A stretch of DNA of 64,000 bases, taken from the NCBI GenBank assembly GCA_944548615.1, contig OX155955.1:3223279-3287278 (forward strand), written 5' to 3'. Both the position numbers and the translations under genes were made by a program. The notes under the pieces are model-generated. The model searched no databases, was not told the origin of the DNA, and worked only from the letters and a program-made list of their open reading frames with translations. Below are positions 12,201-19,400 of the stretch, in pieces (within the stretch, counting starts at the first letter, position 1; every line of letters starts with the position of its first letter). The stretch is from Micropterix aruncella (Eukaryota; Arthropoda; Insecta; Lepidoptera; Micropterigidae).

Positions 12201-14412
12201 AGAACTAACGACCACCCTCGCTCGGATAGGCGTACGGCGGTAGTGGCGGAAGAAATGATTAAAAAGGTGGAAAAAAATGTTTCGGCGGATCGTCGTGTCG
12301 CGGTTTCATTTTATTGCTGAAGAAGTGGATTTCGATAGGTAGTGCGCATAGTATATTACGTATATTACATAGTATTTTACATGGGTATAGTATTTTACGT
12401 ATATTACATAGTATTTTACATGCGCATAGTATTTTGATGGAAAGGCATCCGAATAGTGGGTCCCTAGAAGATGGACGCGCATAAAAAAATATACTGAAGA
12501 ATTCGCAACGCGCTTGCATATTTTGTTATAACAAGATCCTGGCCGTTTTTGACTCTATTTATAATTATGGACGAAACACGGCGTCACAGTTACGACCCTG
12601 AAACAAAACAACAGTCTATGTTCTGGAAACGACCATCATCTCCAACTCCTAAGAAATTTAAGGCCGTTCCATCCACCGTTAAGATTATGGACTCTTTTAT
12701 GGGACAGCCAATTGATCATAGAGCTACTATAACGGGGGCTGTATATGCTGAAGTAATATAAAAACCGCGAAACGAAATACGTGAAAGACGAAGAGGCAAA
12801 CTTGCTAAAATTGTTTTGTTTCACAAAGATAACGCTCCAGCACACAAGTCCAGAGTTGCGATGGCTCCAACCGAATAAGCTGGCTTTGAAGTACTGGAAC
12901 ATCCTCCATACTCACCGGACCGAAAATTTTAAGATGATGTCGCGGTGAAAGCCGCAGTGCAGGATTTTTTAAGAGATCAGAATGAAGAGTTTTTAGGAAG
13001 AGTATTTTATGTGTAGAAAAAAGATATATCAAGTGTATATATAAACCTAAAAGGTGACTGTGTCGTAAAAAAAAAACCGTGTTTAATTCGTAGTGTCTAG
13101 GCGCGGTCGTCAGTGGGGTATGAACCACTATAGAAGCTCGTGGCAGTGGAAGCTATGGAAGCATGTCCACGGACACCGCGGAAAAATCGGCACGGTCGCG
13201 GCGCCGCCGCCGTATTTAAGCCTCTTGTTGACACACGTTTTTTTCGCCGTGAAAATCCACGGTTAATTCACCGTGTCTAGGCGCGGTTGTCAATGGGGTA
13301 TGAACCACTATACAAGCTTGTCCGCGGACTCTGCAAAAAAAAACTGCACGGCGCCGCCGCCGTATGCACCGTATGTAGGCCACTTGTCCACACACGTTTT
13401 TTTCGCCGCCCGTCAGTGGGGTATGAATCACTAGGTATAGAAGTTTGTCCACGGATACTGCGTAAAAAACGGCTCGGCGCCGCCGCCGTATGCACCGTAT
13501 TTATCCTTCGGCAAGCCTTGTTTAATTACGGAAAAAAATGACTGAAAATTTGAAAAATCAATATGAGATTGTATTAATTTATTTGTTTAAGAATTAATTA
13601 CTATAAAACATTGATTTGCTTACAAAAATAACAGGAACCGAATGGCAAAACCTTAACCTTTTGCTTATTTGTTTCTGTCACCCAACTGGAACTAGGCCGT
13701 TCTAGGGTGAAATGTGTGAGAGCAATGTATGGCAATGTATGAGAGGTTGTCCACATCGCCGGAAGCTTTTACGGTAATTCTACCTGGTACCTAACGCGTC
13801 GTATGGCAAAAAACCGTGCAGTGGACAAGAGCTCACGTTTTTTTCACGCTTGCTCACGAGCGAGAGTTTTTTCAACGGCGCGGCTAACGAACTTTACGTT
13901 GAAAATAAACGTGCCGTACACAAAAGGCCTTATCCATGGGGGAGCCGTGTTTATTTACGGCGAAATTTGTATCAGCGTTGTATAGCAATGTATGAGAGCT
14001 CATCCACGGCACCGGGCGTTTTCATGGCGGACAATTATTTCGACCTTGAATGTTGTTTATAGAATATACCTAACGCGTCGGACGGCGAAGAAATCGTGCA
14101 GTGAAGAAAAGCTCACGTTTTTTTCTATGGCGCGGCTATTGAGACGTACGGCGAAAAAAACGTGCCGTGGCCTTAGCGTAGTATAAGTTGAGTAAAATAC
14201 TCACAGTTGTCGTCGACGTCTTTATTGTGGTCGCCGGCCGGGAAGATGTCGTGGTAGGGCGCCGCCCTCCTCGGCTGGCGGGGGTCCACCGGCAGCAGCT
14301 CGACGGCGTCCGACAGCAGCCCCTCGGCCGCCACCCGGCAGAGCACGAAGGCGGCGTCGGCGGGGGCGGCGCCGCCCGCGCGCGCCCACACGGCCTCCCC
14401 CGGAGCCCCCAT
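131..14412 (-). CDS. Myo6: Unconventional myosin VI heavy chain, N-terminal motor part (nine exons, 3' end outside window)
   Basis: Nine minus-strand exons join in phase to encode residues 1-524 of a class VI myosin, the minus-end-directed actin motor used in endocytosis, cell migration and spermatid individualisation. Visible landmarks: a short SH3-less N-terminus; the P-loop GESGAGKT (residues 158-165); switch [10 protein letters not shown] (208-216); a Lys/Ser-rich segment at about 295-315 matching the class VI insert near the nucleotide pocket; LHLGNIDFE in exon 6; switch II DIAGFE (465-470), split between exons 8 and 9; and the relay-helix region ending in VDNQDCI. All introns are GT-AG and phases agree (1,0,1,1,0,0,2,1). 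The converter, the reverse-gear insert, the IQ motif, the coiled coil and the cargo domain would lie left of position 131. The identification is strong; the species orthologue name is inferred. Introns carry many transposons but the coding sequence shows no break. Confidence 0.96.
578..735 (-). CDS. Myo6: Myosin VI exon 8 (residues 417-469)
   Basis: Acceptor TTATTTTTCAG, then GGTTCC. It encodes [28 protein letters not shown] and then [13 protein letters not shown], the N-terminal half of switch II. The donor is TTTG|GTAATT, phase 1. The plus-strand open frame over this exon is only its shadow. Confidence 0.95.
1014..1075 (-). mobile_element. SINE 3' tail fragment
   Basis: On the minus strand this reads TTTTCACAATAAAGAGTGTAAACAAAC, then four more GTTT-complement units. 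It is the same tail found on the tRNA-derived SINE at 44175-44466 and on the copy at 19128-19400. Only the tail and a few bases of body are left. It sits in myosin VI intron 7. Confidence 0.6.
1505..2008 (+). pseudogene. LINE ORF2 C-terminal fragment with RNase H end and zinc-knuckle region
   Basis: The frame (167 codons plus stop) begins within [15 protein letters not shown], the C-terminal active-site block of a retrotransposon-type RNase H; the Asp of EEAD is the metal-binding residue. It continues through a basic helical segment ([20 protein letters not shown]) and a Cys/His cluster [19 protein letters not shown], typical of R1/I/LOA-like LINE C-termini. It is followed by a short 3' UTR ending in a (CTA)n tail near 2105. 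Everything upstream (endonuclease, reverse transcriptase) is missing, as in 5'-truncated insertions. It sits antisense to myosin VI in intron 7. Confidence 0.85.
2295..2428 (-). CDS. Myo6: Myosin VI exon 7 (residues 373-416)
   Basis: Acceptor TTTTTTTTAG, then GTCACAACAGG. It encodes a segment ending [34 protein letters not shown], matching the loop around the cardiomyopathy-loop region of myosin VI. It ends in phase 2 at ATAAT|GTGAGT. Confidence 0.94.
2670..2785 (-). pseudogene. 5S rRNA-derived sequence (relic)
   Basis: The minus strand contains a stretch closely matching the 5S rRNA internal control region: GATCACCAAAGTTAAACAGC, GTCGGG, a GTCAGTACTTGTATGGGTGA block and CGCC. The ends are degraded, so this is a 5S pseudogene or the head of a 5S-derived (SINE3-type) element rather than a functional gene. 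It lies in intron 6 of myosin VI. Confidence 0.75.
3100..3159. repeat. Perfect 27-bp inverted repeat at a LINE-type 3' tail
   Basis: GCCTGCAGGCAATATTTTAG AGCTAAC (3100-3126) and its exact complement (3133-3159) flank a 6-nt spacer, TAATAG. Immediately after comes AAGCTCGCCTTTT...AATAAAGAG and an (ATT)n run at 3192-3226. That is the same tail as in the elements at 11427-11671 and 15635-15800. Confidence 0.9.
3366..3632 (+). other. Unidentified open frame, 88 codons, relatively GC-rich
   Basis: Two overlapping plus-strand frames (88 and 86 codons) and one minus-strand frame are open over 3366-3649, in a stretch richer in G+C than its surroundings. I recognise no domain. Cys and His residues are scattered, without a clear knuckle spacing. 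It lies in intron 6 of myosin VI, next to TE remains. The most likely origin is a degraded retroelement fragment. Confidence 0.2.
3791..4066 (-). CDS. Myo6: Myosin VI exon 6 (class VI insert region, residues 281-372)
   Basis: Acceptor GATTTCCAATAG, then TACCTGCGAAG. The exon encodes [18 protein letters not shown], a Ser/Gln/Lys-rich stretch in the place of the myosin VI insert 1, then [20 protein letters not shown] and [20 protein letters not shown]. The exon is 92 codons, phase 0 at both ends, with donor AGG|GTAAGG. The frame is open through the whole exon. A 108-bp hairpin starts 53 nt upstream of the acceptor. Confidence 0.95.
4120..4227. repeat. Strong inverted repeat (24-bp perfect arms) in intron 5 near the exon 6 acceptor
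   Basis: CGTTTCGGCGATGTTGCAAC plus CGCC at 4120-4143 is perfectly complementary to 4204-4227. An inner imperfect stem pairs CCAGG-TAGACT with AGTCTACCCTGG. It lies 53-160 nt upstream of the acceptor for exon 6, where branch point and pyrimidine tract normally sit. It probably derives from the end of a TIR element. Confidence 0.85.
4625..4921. mobile_element. MITE copy 1 with long TIRs and TATT target duplication
   Basis: The ends GGGCTCGATTGCGTTTCTTC and its near complement at 4902-4921 are part of TIRs of about 85 bp. TATT occurs on both sides (4621-4624 and 4922-4925). A second copy lies at 16353-16739, flanked by CATT. A 4-bp duplication excludes mariner, hAT and PIF. The superfamily is not resolved. 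No coding capacity is seen. Confidence 0.88.
5026..5339. mobile_element. Possible TTAA-type (piggyBac-like) MITE with internal 30-bp direct repeats
   Basis: The left end TGAACCCCTTGAGT and the right end, read on the other strand, TTAACCCTTGGAGT form short TIRs next to an intact TTAA on the right and a mutated one on the left. Inside, TTGAGTATGATACGACCA followed by (A/G)ATCTGGTTC occurs twice (5034 and 5076). Confidence 0.4.
6698..6960 (-). CDS. Myo6: Myosin VI exon 5 (switch I exon, residues 193-280)
   Basis: Acceptor CCCATTTTCTTCTAG, then CAAATCC. It encodes [23 protein letters not shown] and then [20 protein letters not shown] and [14 protein letters not shown]. It ends in phase 0 at GATTTCAAT|GTAAGT. 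Its first 51 nt and its acceptor are duplicated 144 bp upstream in the intron (see the separate entry). Confidence 0.96.
7054..7179 (-). pseudogene. Partial tandem duplicate of myosin VI exon 5 start and its acceptor
   Basis: Positions 7054-7179 repeat 6910-7053 with a period of 144 bp. The copy contains the first 51 nt of exon 5 and the full CTTCTAG acceptor. The two substitutions seen in the exon part (TTT to TTC, ACA to ACG) are both synonymous. Reading on from the duplicate exon start, the frame leaves the homology after 17 codons and meets TAA about 42 nt later. It could act as a decoy acceptor upstream of the true exon. Confidence 0.85.
7310..7592. repeat. 280-bp polypyrimidine tract (plus strand) in myosin VI intron 4
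   Basis: Almost uninterrupted C/T sequence (CTCTCTCCC, CCTTCCCTC and similar), which is polypurine on the transcribed-sense strand of the gene. The Ser/Pro/Leu-rich open frames over it are compositional artefacts. Confidence 0.9.
7765..7929 (-). CDS. Myo6: Myosin VI exon 4 (P-loop exon, residues 138-192)
   Basis: Acceptor CTTTTTTCAG, then CTGATAAGGCG. It encodes [20 protein letters not shown] and then [27 protein letters not shown] is the Walker A loop that binds the ATP phosphates. The donor is GACG|GTAATA, phase 1. Confidence 0.96.
8022..9320. mobile_element. Foldback element copy A (long inverted repeats, 5S-like core)
   Basis: The left end ACAACGGATGAACCCGTCAC and the right end GGTGATGGGTTCGTTTGTCG are complementary. 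The arms extend imperfectly over several hundred bases (about 8041-8430 against 9040-9318). The same left arm is seen in copies at 19401, 26715 and 41583. The core contains a 5S rRNA-like stretch at 8715-8775. There is no coding capacity. It lies in myosin VI intron 3. Confidence 0.75.
8715..8775 (-). pseudogene. 5S rRNA-like fragment inside foldback copy A
   Basis: On the minus strand the order of blocks matches 5S rRNA: ACTGAAGTTAAGCAGTG, then GTCAGTACTTAGATGG, then CCGCCTGAGTG. It is more diverged than the relic at 2670-2785, with a damaged GTCGGG block. Confidence 0.6.
9443..9572 (-). CDS. Myo6: Myosin VI exon 3 (residues 95-137)
   Basis: Acceptor TTTTTATTGCAG, then ACTTACGTTGCA. It encodes [20 protein letters not shown] and continues to [18 protein letters not shown], the conserved purine-binding region before the P-loop. 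It ends in phase 1 at TTAG|GTTCGT. Confidence 0.95.
9648..9721 (-). CDS. Myo6: Myosin VI exon 2 (residues 70-94)
   Basis: Acceptor TTTGTTGTTTCAG precedes GCGAATTGATG. The exon encodes [20 protein letters not shown] followed by DKIY and ends in phase 0. The only donor that keeps the frame with exon 3 (TYVANIL) is TAC|GTTGGT. That is a weak donor, although the homology of the joined protein is unambiguous. Confidence 0.92.
10060..10535. repeat. Dispersed repeat, copy 1 (pairs with 15060-15600)
   Basis: Shares with 15060-15600 the ordered blocks CGGTAC...ATGCC.TGTT, AAATCACGTT, TGGAATATC..GTAT, ATACAAGCG and CCGCC.TATTTAA. Both end in a G-rich run followed by TTGTC..CTTGCCGGGAAA.TCTAA and GGGTGACA. 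This is a non-coding interspersed family of unknown class. It lies in myosin VI intron 1. Confidence 0.6.
11316..11900. repeat. Repeats of a 'TGTGTAATGGAAAGTACTCA' motif, interrupted by a LINE tail
   Basis: The block (TCAGACCCTCGTCAT, then TGTGTAATGGAAAGTACTCA, then ACAAAACATAC.AGCCCAAA.TCGACT) appears at about 11316, 11400, 11672 and 11776 with divergence. Part of this pattern is a target-site duplication created by the insertion at 11427-11671. Confidence 0.6.
11427..11671. mobile_element. LINE-type insertion with two 3' tails in opposite orientation, flanked by a 19-bp TSD
   Basis: The left part is antisense tail ((AAT)n, AAACGCTTTATTTG, AAAAGGCGAGCTTATTGCC, TACAGCTAACC). The right part is sense tail (GGTTAGCTCTAAAATATTGC, GAGCTTGCCTTTT, AATAAAGCG and a poly-T run). 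GTGTAATGGAAAGTACTCA stands on both sides (from 11401 and 11672), the length expected for target-primed reverse transcription. Confidence 0.65.
12105..13015 (+). pseudogene. Mariner transposase relic (irritans-like), internally deleted
   Basis: Translated pieces in order: [19 protein letters not shown] (HTH and linker region), [19 protein letters not shown], then after a deletion [51 protein letters not shown] and [21 protein letters not shown] carries the second catalytic Asp. The block with the first Asp (TGDE) is lost and stop codons break the frame. A short AT-rich repeat (TAGTATTTTAC, several times at 12350-12435) fills the deletion. It lies in myosin VI intron 1. Confidence 0.85.
13060..13510. 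repeat. Tandem repeat, about 180-bp unit, GC-rich core GGCGCCGCCGCCGTA
   Basis: Three units begin at about 13093, 13273 and 13397 (the last shortened). Each has GTGTCTAGGCGCGG, GTGGGGTATGAA.CACTA, TGTCC.CGGA, GGCGCCGCCGCCGTA and CACACGTTTTTTTCGCC. Related but more diverged modules continue to about 14170 (TCACGTTTTTTTC, ACGGCGAAAAAAACGTGCCG). The family is not recognised. The block lies just downstream of coding exon 1, in intron 1. Confidence 0.75.
13566..13707 (-). mobile_element. LINE-type 3' UTR fragment (inverted partner of 36525-36660)
   Basis: On the minus strand it contains CTAGAACGGCCTAGTTCCAG, TTGGGTGACAGAA and AGCAAAAGGTTAAGGTTTTG, then CCATTCGGTTCCTGTTATTT. The sequence at 36525-36660 is the same and ends in an (AAAT)n tail, so this is the 3' end of a retroposon. 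Confidence 0.7.
13720..14170. repeat. Degenerate repeat block next to myosin VI exon 1
   Basis: Two diverged modules share AATGTATGAGAG, TCCAC, ACCTAACGCGTCG, CCGTGCAGTG or TCGTGCAGTG and GAGCTCACG or AAGCTCACG with TTTTTTTC. The block ends 35 bp from the exon 1 splice donor. Confidence 0.5.
14205..14412 (-). CDS. Myo6: Myosin VI coding exon 1 (residues 1-69 plus one base)
   Basis: Starts at the ATG at 14412-14410 and ends ...GACGACAACT followed by donor GTGAGT. The N-terminus reads [14 protein letters not shown] and the exon ends KDVDDN, matching the start and the DDNCEL junction of insect and vertebrate myosin VI. The split codon T|GC (Cys70) is completed by the next exon. The exon is very GC- and CpG-rich compared with its AT-rich surroundings, and is rich in Ala, Gly and Arg. 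An in-frame acceptor upstream at 14460-14461 shows that this is not the first transcribed exon. Confidence 0.9.
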
Positions 14413-14459
14413 CGCCCGCCTCCCTCACCGCCACCCGTCCGACCTCTCTCTCTCCAGCT
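14413..14459 (-). other. Myo6: Myosin VI 5' UTR segment with upstream splice acceptor
   Basis: On the minus strand TTTTTTTGTTATTTTCCGCAG immediately precedes AGCTGGAGAGAG. This is a strong polypyrimidine tract and acceptor 47 nt before the start codon. A further upstream non-coding exon and the promoter are therefore expected at higher coordinates, but I could not locate them. Confidence 0.6.
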
Positions 14460-14564
14460 CTGCGGAAAATAACAAAAAAATATATTAATGTTTGTTCAAT
14501 ATTGCATCGTACAATAAAGAGATTATTTATTTCATTGACGAAGACGGATATTACATTTTGACCA

Positions 14565-15230
14565 TGAGATGATAAGACCATTTCCAGACTGTCTGCAAGT
14601 CTGTGTGTGTGTGTGTGTGTCTGCGTGTGTGCGTATGTTTGTGTCTTTGTGTGTGTGTGAGTGTGTATTCCTCCACGATAGCGCCCAATCGCTTTATCCG
14701 ATGAGCTGAAATTTGGCATGCAGGCATTATTTGGTCATGGCTAGAGTTAAAAAGATATAATATAACGGACCTTAGAGATTAAGCCGTAATTTGCATGAAA
14801 GAGGCTAAAGCGGCACAGTTTTAATAGAACCAGCCAAGTTGACTCGCGCGCAGAGGGGAATAAAGCGAGGGGTTCTGACTATGAAATACTTTCACAAGCT
14901 GTTGAAAATGTTACAAGATTTTCGATTTTTCACTTTTTATAACAATATTTCACCTCACCGGCGTAGCAACCGACGAGTAAGTAAACGTGAACGCGCTAAT
15001 CATTGTGAACGCGCTAAAAAACTGAAGACGGATATGTACATTTGCCCCCCCCCCCCCCCCCCCCTCCGAGACGATTAAGACCATTTCCAGACTGAAGTCT
15101 GTCTGTGTGTCTGTCTGTCTGTGTGCATTCCTCCATGATAGCGCCCAAACGCTTCATCCGATTGAGCTGAAACGCCATGCAGGCATCATTTGGTCATAGC
15201 AATAGATAAAAAGATTGTAATTGAAATCAG
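14565..15230. repeat. Two copies of a repeat with GT-rich core upstream of myosin VI
   Basis: GACCATTTCCAGACTG, a (GT)n stretch, ATTCCTCCA.GATAGCGCCC, GAGCTGAAA and GGCATGCAGGCAT.ATTTGG occur at 14576-14742 and again at 15079-15200. A run of 20 C residues (15045-15064) separates them. Confidence 0.7.
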
Positions 15231-15600
15231 TCCACCAGGGCAGGCTATTCAAACTACAATTTCGAAATATTGCAGTTATAAACTTTCGGTACGAAGATGC
15301 CCTGTTAGAACAAAATCACGTTGTCAAATCTGACTGGAATATCGGGTATTTTGGTTGGCATATCTGGTATACAAGCGGGGCAAATAATATTTAAAGTCCG
15401 CCATATTTAACAAAATAGTACATCATTTTCGAAACAATACAATTTTGAATACCACGGAAATTATTACAAATATGCTACGAATTGGCGCGCGGGGGCAGGT
15501 TGGGTTGGCGCGGGGAAGGGGGGGGGGGGAGGTTGTCCACTTGCCGGGAAAATCTAAGGGTGACAAACCGTTTTTTTGAAATTTTATCGTTTCGCAACTT
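15060..15600. repeat. Dispersed repeat, copy 2 (pairs with 10060-10535)
   Basis: Same ordered blocks as copy 1, ending in a G-rich run, TTGTCCACTTGCCGGGAAAA and GGGTGACAAAC. It is likely the body and tail of the repeat whose head is at 15079-15200, which suggests a family about 500 bp long. Confidence 0.55.
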
Positions 15601-15634
15601 ATACAGGTACACTGAAAAAAATATAACGTTGTAA

Positions 15635-15800
15635 TACACGAGAATAATAATAATAATAATTAAACGCTTTATTTGCTTAAACAAAAAGGCGAGTTTATTG
15701 CCTAAAAGCGATATCTTACAGCTAACCTTAACCTAGTGGAATAACATGTTATGCGGTAAAAAACTAATAAATTAAATTTTAAACATTTAAATTCAGCAGG
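15635..15800 (-). mobile_element. LINE-type 3' tail, antisense
   Basis: (AAT)n is followed by AAACGCTTTATTTGCTTAAA, AAAAGGCGAGTTTATTGCC, ATATCTTACAGCTAACCTTA and ATGTTATGCGGTAAAAA. This is the same order as the antisense part of 11427-11671. No coding part is attached. Confidence 0.65.
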
Positions 15801-16352
15801 AAAACAAAACAATAAATTTAAGAACAAATAAACAATAAACCTATAATGACGCAGGGGACGCAATATGGAGGAATAAGGGAATACGCATGTTTCGATAAGG
15901 ATTACGTATATAACTCGGATTGTGGTCCATACGAATGAATTAACATGACGAGTAACGGTGTTGGCGTGACGGTAGTTACCGTGTCGTAATGTTAAAACAT
16001 AATGTTATTTCATTACGTTGCGACCTTGGGATCTCGCTTCTAACATGACAGCTTGTAGTAGTATACGTACGGTTATAGTCGGCCACATGAATCATGTTGA
16101 AACTACAGTATAGGTACTGTTGTTTCCGTATTAACCATAAGGAAGATGTTGATACATATAACCCAGTAATGGAATTTCAACAAAATTCCTTGTAATTCAA
16201 CAAAATTACGATTGAAACATCGTTATTCTATATGAAACCGTAATAACGAAATGGTAATGTAAAAATCAATCCAATATTTTTCTTAATGTACACGTGAAAG
16301 CTAGTCTGAATCGTCGGACGCAATTCTTCAAACTCTGTTTATCGTAGACATT

Positions 16353-16739
16353 GGGCTCGATTGCGTTTCTTCGTGAACTAAAATCGGAAATTAGTCCGTG
16401 TGAATGAGACAGGGCAATACCACAGTCACAGTAGATATAGCTCATAATAATATATCTACTGTGACAAATGGGCTTAGTTTCCATAATGCTTTAGCTCATA
16501 TATCTACTGTGCTAGAGCGGAGTGTGAGATGACCGGTTGTCACTTTTTCGCATTAAAACTGCCTGCCAAGGTCAAATCTTACACCGCTGAAATATGCTCG
16601 AATTTATTCCGACGAGTATAAGTTCGGCAGGTAGTATTTATCGACGATCGTTCGTTCCATATTCCGCTCTAACGCATTGCTCTGTCTCGTTCGCTTGGAC
16701 TAATTTTAGTTTTAGTTCACAAAGAAACGCAATCGGGCC
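16353..16739. mobile_element. MITE copy 2 with CATT target duplication and 90-bp internal insertion
   Basis: Same TIRs and body as 4625-4921. The flanks are CATT at 16349-16352 and 16740-16743. A 90-bp insertion at 16421-16510, absent from copy 1, carries repeated TATATCTACTGTG ends and the inverted CACAGTAGATATA. Without it the copy is 297 bp, like copy 1. Confidence 0.88.
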
Positions 16740-16743
16740 CATT

Positions 16744-17735
16744 CCGGTATCCAAACCGGGACTAGATTTAGCGGTTGATAACAGCGCAAGACGTTGAGAA
16801 AAATCCCTTCTTCTGTATTGCTTCACTGTATTGTCCTATACAGATTTAAAACTCAGATATTATGTAATAATATGTGAATTAACAACGCTCAAGGACGTTT
16901 TCAAGACAACTACCTAATCGACTTGCAGATAAAACAAAGAAAGAGCGATGCAATCAAAGGGCAGTCATAAAATAATATTTTATTGCAGTTTACTATCAGT
17001 CATATTTATCGTGATAATCAATGTTGGACGAAGATTGATGAATAATACCTGCAGTGTATACATACCTAGCGCGATTTGACAAAAGTGTCGTTAGCACATT
17101 GGTACCTTTTTCACAACGATCGAGACCTTTTTCACACCTATCGTCGAATGTCTAATGGCTTGATATGGTTAGACTAAATCGCCTTGATCGCTTAATAATA
17201 TTAATTATTTATACGTATCAATTTTCAAGCAAAAAAACTAATAATAACATTTTCTTTCGAATCTTTCAATGACAGCTGAATAAGCAATAGAATTAATTCA
17301 GGAAAAATCTTTATTGTAGTAACGTAGCTAATAAAGTAGCTGTAGTAGGTAATGTAGCTAAACGATTAGAACTATTAATTAGTGAAACCTTAACAGTTCG
17401 ATTTCGAAATCATTAGTAATTAGTGTGTATTTTAATATATCTGTATGAAGTACACAATTTACAATTATTGTCATTATTGTAAAATCGAAATTGGTAATTA
17501 TCGAAGATAACATGGTAAGTAGCTAACCGATTAAGACTATTAGTTAGTGTAACAATAACAGTTCGATTTCGAAATCATCAGTATTTAGTGCGTATTTTAA
17601 TATATCTGTCTGAAATACACATTTTACAATTACTGTTAGGTACCTATACTGCATAATTAGGTACTCTGATCGTTGGTGGTATAAAGTTCAAGATGTTATG
17701 ATTGAACCCGGTGCAGCGATCAGTTTGTGTCTTTA
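16744..17735. other. AT-rich stretch without recognised gene
   Basis: It contains a local direct repeat of about 100 bp (AGCTAA.CGATTA.(A/G)ACTATTA, AACAGTTCGATTTCGAAATCAT at about 17350-17420 and again at 17520-17600, with TTTTAATATATCTGT). Nothing else recognisable. Confidence 0.5.
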
Positions 17736-17983
17736 AAGCGTTTGTTAACCCCTCAAATGTGAGGCGTCCCGGGATGCCTTGGCAAAATGTATACAAAATG
17801 TATATAAATTTATATAAATGTAAATATAAATGTAAATGTGCGCCGCTTTATAGTAATCCGCTCTATAGTAATGCTATAGCTCTATAGTAAACCCCGCTCT
17901 ATGTAAATGTAAATGTAAATATAAATTTATATACATTTTGCCGTAGGCAAACCCGAGCTAATCGCCAGTCATTTGTGGGGTTA
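17736..17983. mobile_element. Hairpin MITE, about 250 bp
   Basis: The left part (TAACCCCTCAAATG, TTGGCAAAATGTATA, TATAAATTTATA and TAAATGTAAATA) is inverted at the right (GTAAATGTAAATATAAATTT ATATACATTTTGCC, then CATTTGTGGGGTTA). The loop contains four imperfect GCTCTATAGTAA repeats. No coding capacity. Confidence 0.65.
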
Positions 17984-18150
17984 AAGTGTTCCACGAAGGT
18001 AGAATCGATCTCCATAGTAAAATAAACGGTTACAACTTGTTGTGATTCACTGTTTATTTTATGACATTTTAACGACACTTTTGTCAAATAATATTTTGTA
18101 GACTATACCTACCACCGATTCAATGGCTTCGTATACGGGACCGGAGAAAT

Positions 18151-18426
18151 TTGCATATTCTTTCACTTCTATATAATGTCCTACACAATCCTACATCTCC
18201 CTCCTACCTCAACGAGGCTTTTACCGGATTAGGAAGTCATGGTCTCCCACTTCGTTCAAGTCAGAATAATATCCTACGTATCCCAAAACACAATACCACT
18301 TTTTTTTCCTACTCCTTCTCCGTACATGCAGCTCGACTGTGGAATCAGCTTCCTTTAACTATTCGAGGCGCTAGCTCGCTGTTCACCTTTAAGCAATCAT
18401 TGAAAAAGCACTTCCTTTCACAATAA
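18151..18426 (+). pseudogene. LINE reverse transcriptase C-terminal tail (CR1/Jockey-like)
   Basis: 91 codons. The C-terminal half has the pattern found at the end of many insect LINE ORF2 proteins: FSVHAARLWNQLPLTIRGA, then SLFTFKQSLKKHFLSQ and stop. A 3' UTR of about 360 bp follows, ending near 18795 with GTGCAATAAAGAGATTTTCA and a degenerate ATTC tail. The element is 5' truncated; no catalytic motif is left. Confidence 0.8.
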
Positions 18427-19127
18427 ATATTAATCATAAATTCTAACCTTTCCGTTATCCCCTCCCTTTCCTTACCTTATTTTGGCAGTTTATTTATTTA
18501 CTTATTTATTTATTTATTTATTTGTTAATATATCAAAATATGTATGTATATACATATACATACATATAATATGTCAAACTCAAAAATTTATTTATATATT
18601 TACATTTTACTTTAGATACACACACAATGTATATTATATGCTATAATTTCAAATTTAATTTTAGGCTATAATTTGTTGCCTACTCTTCTTTTCACACCAG
18701 CATGTTGGTTGACTGGAAGATATTGCTGTAGTGTAGCAATAAGTCCGCCATTGCACCTTATTTTATTGTGCAATAAAGAGATTTTCATTCATTTCAAATC
18801 GACCGTATTCATTCTCGTATAAAACGTTCATTTCGCAATGACTGCGCGCAAATGCGTATCGCATCAGTCGAAATTGCAGCGAGGTGGTCGTAAGCGAGTC
18901 GGCGTGATTCTAGACTCAGAAGAAAGTATCCACTACCAGACGATTCCCAATGAAGAGCAGCGTGACGAGCGGCATCTCGGGCTGTTCCGCCTTTGTGATT
19001 TCGCTTTCTGATCACTGCTCACCCCGAAAGTTCTCGAGAGAGAGGTCTACGTACGTGAAATACGCTTCTATCCCACCCCGCATCAATTTCTCGGAAATTT
19101 TCACATTTCATTTATCTTTTCACGAGT

Positions 19128-19400
19128 TTTTGTTTGTTTATACTCTTTATTGTGAAATTTTACAGGTAGTTAATGGGCCCTTGCTGAGTTGGCCACGAAG
19201 ACCCATTCTGTTCAGGGTTGGTCACACTCACGGGTCAACACCTATCCGACGGCCTCCACGCATAAAGTGCGAGCCTGGGTATAAGGACTCCGGCCTTATG
19301 GTCAGTTTCCCCTGGGAATCAAACTTCTGGCGCTGCTGGACGGTCTGCGCACCGTGCGGCGTAAGCCAATCGACTGTGCACTCTGACTAACATCTTGCGG
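19128..19400 (-). mobile_element. tRNA-related SINE copy abutting foldback copy B
   Basis: On the minus strand the body has a box-B-like GTTTGATTCCC, then TGCGTGGAGGCCGTC, TGACCCGTGAGTGTGACCA and the tail ATTTCACAATAAAGAGTATA AACAAAC. The body is an inverted copy of the sequence forming the loop of the foldback element (19790-19995). It ends exactly where the foldback left arm begins. Confidence 0.65.

Noticed and set aside
14173..14719. Long minus-strand open frame of 165 codons overlapping myosin VI exon 1
   Set aside because: It runs in another frame through the (GT)n repeat and GC-rich exon, and gives only Thr/His and Arg/Gly runs.
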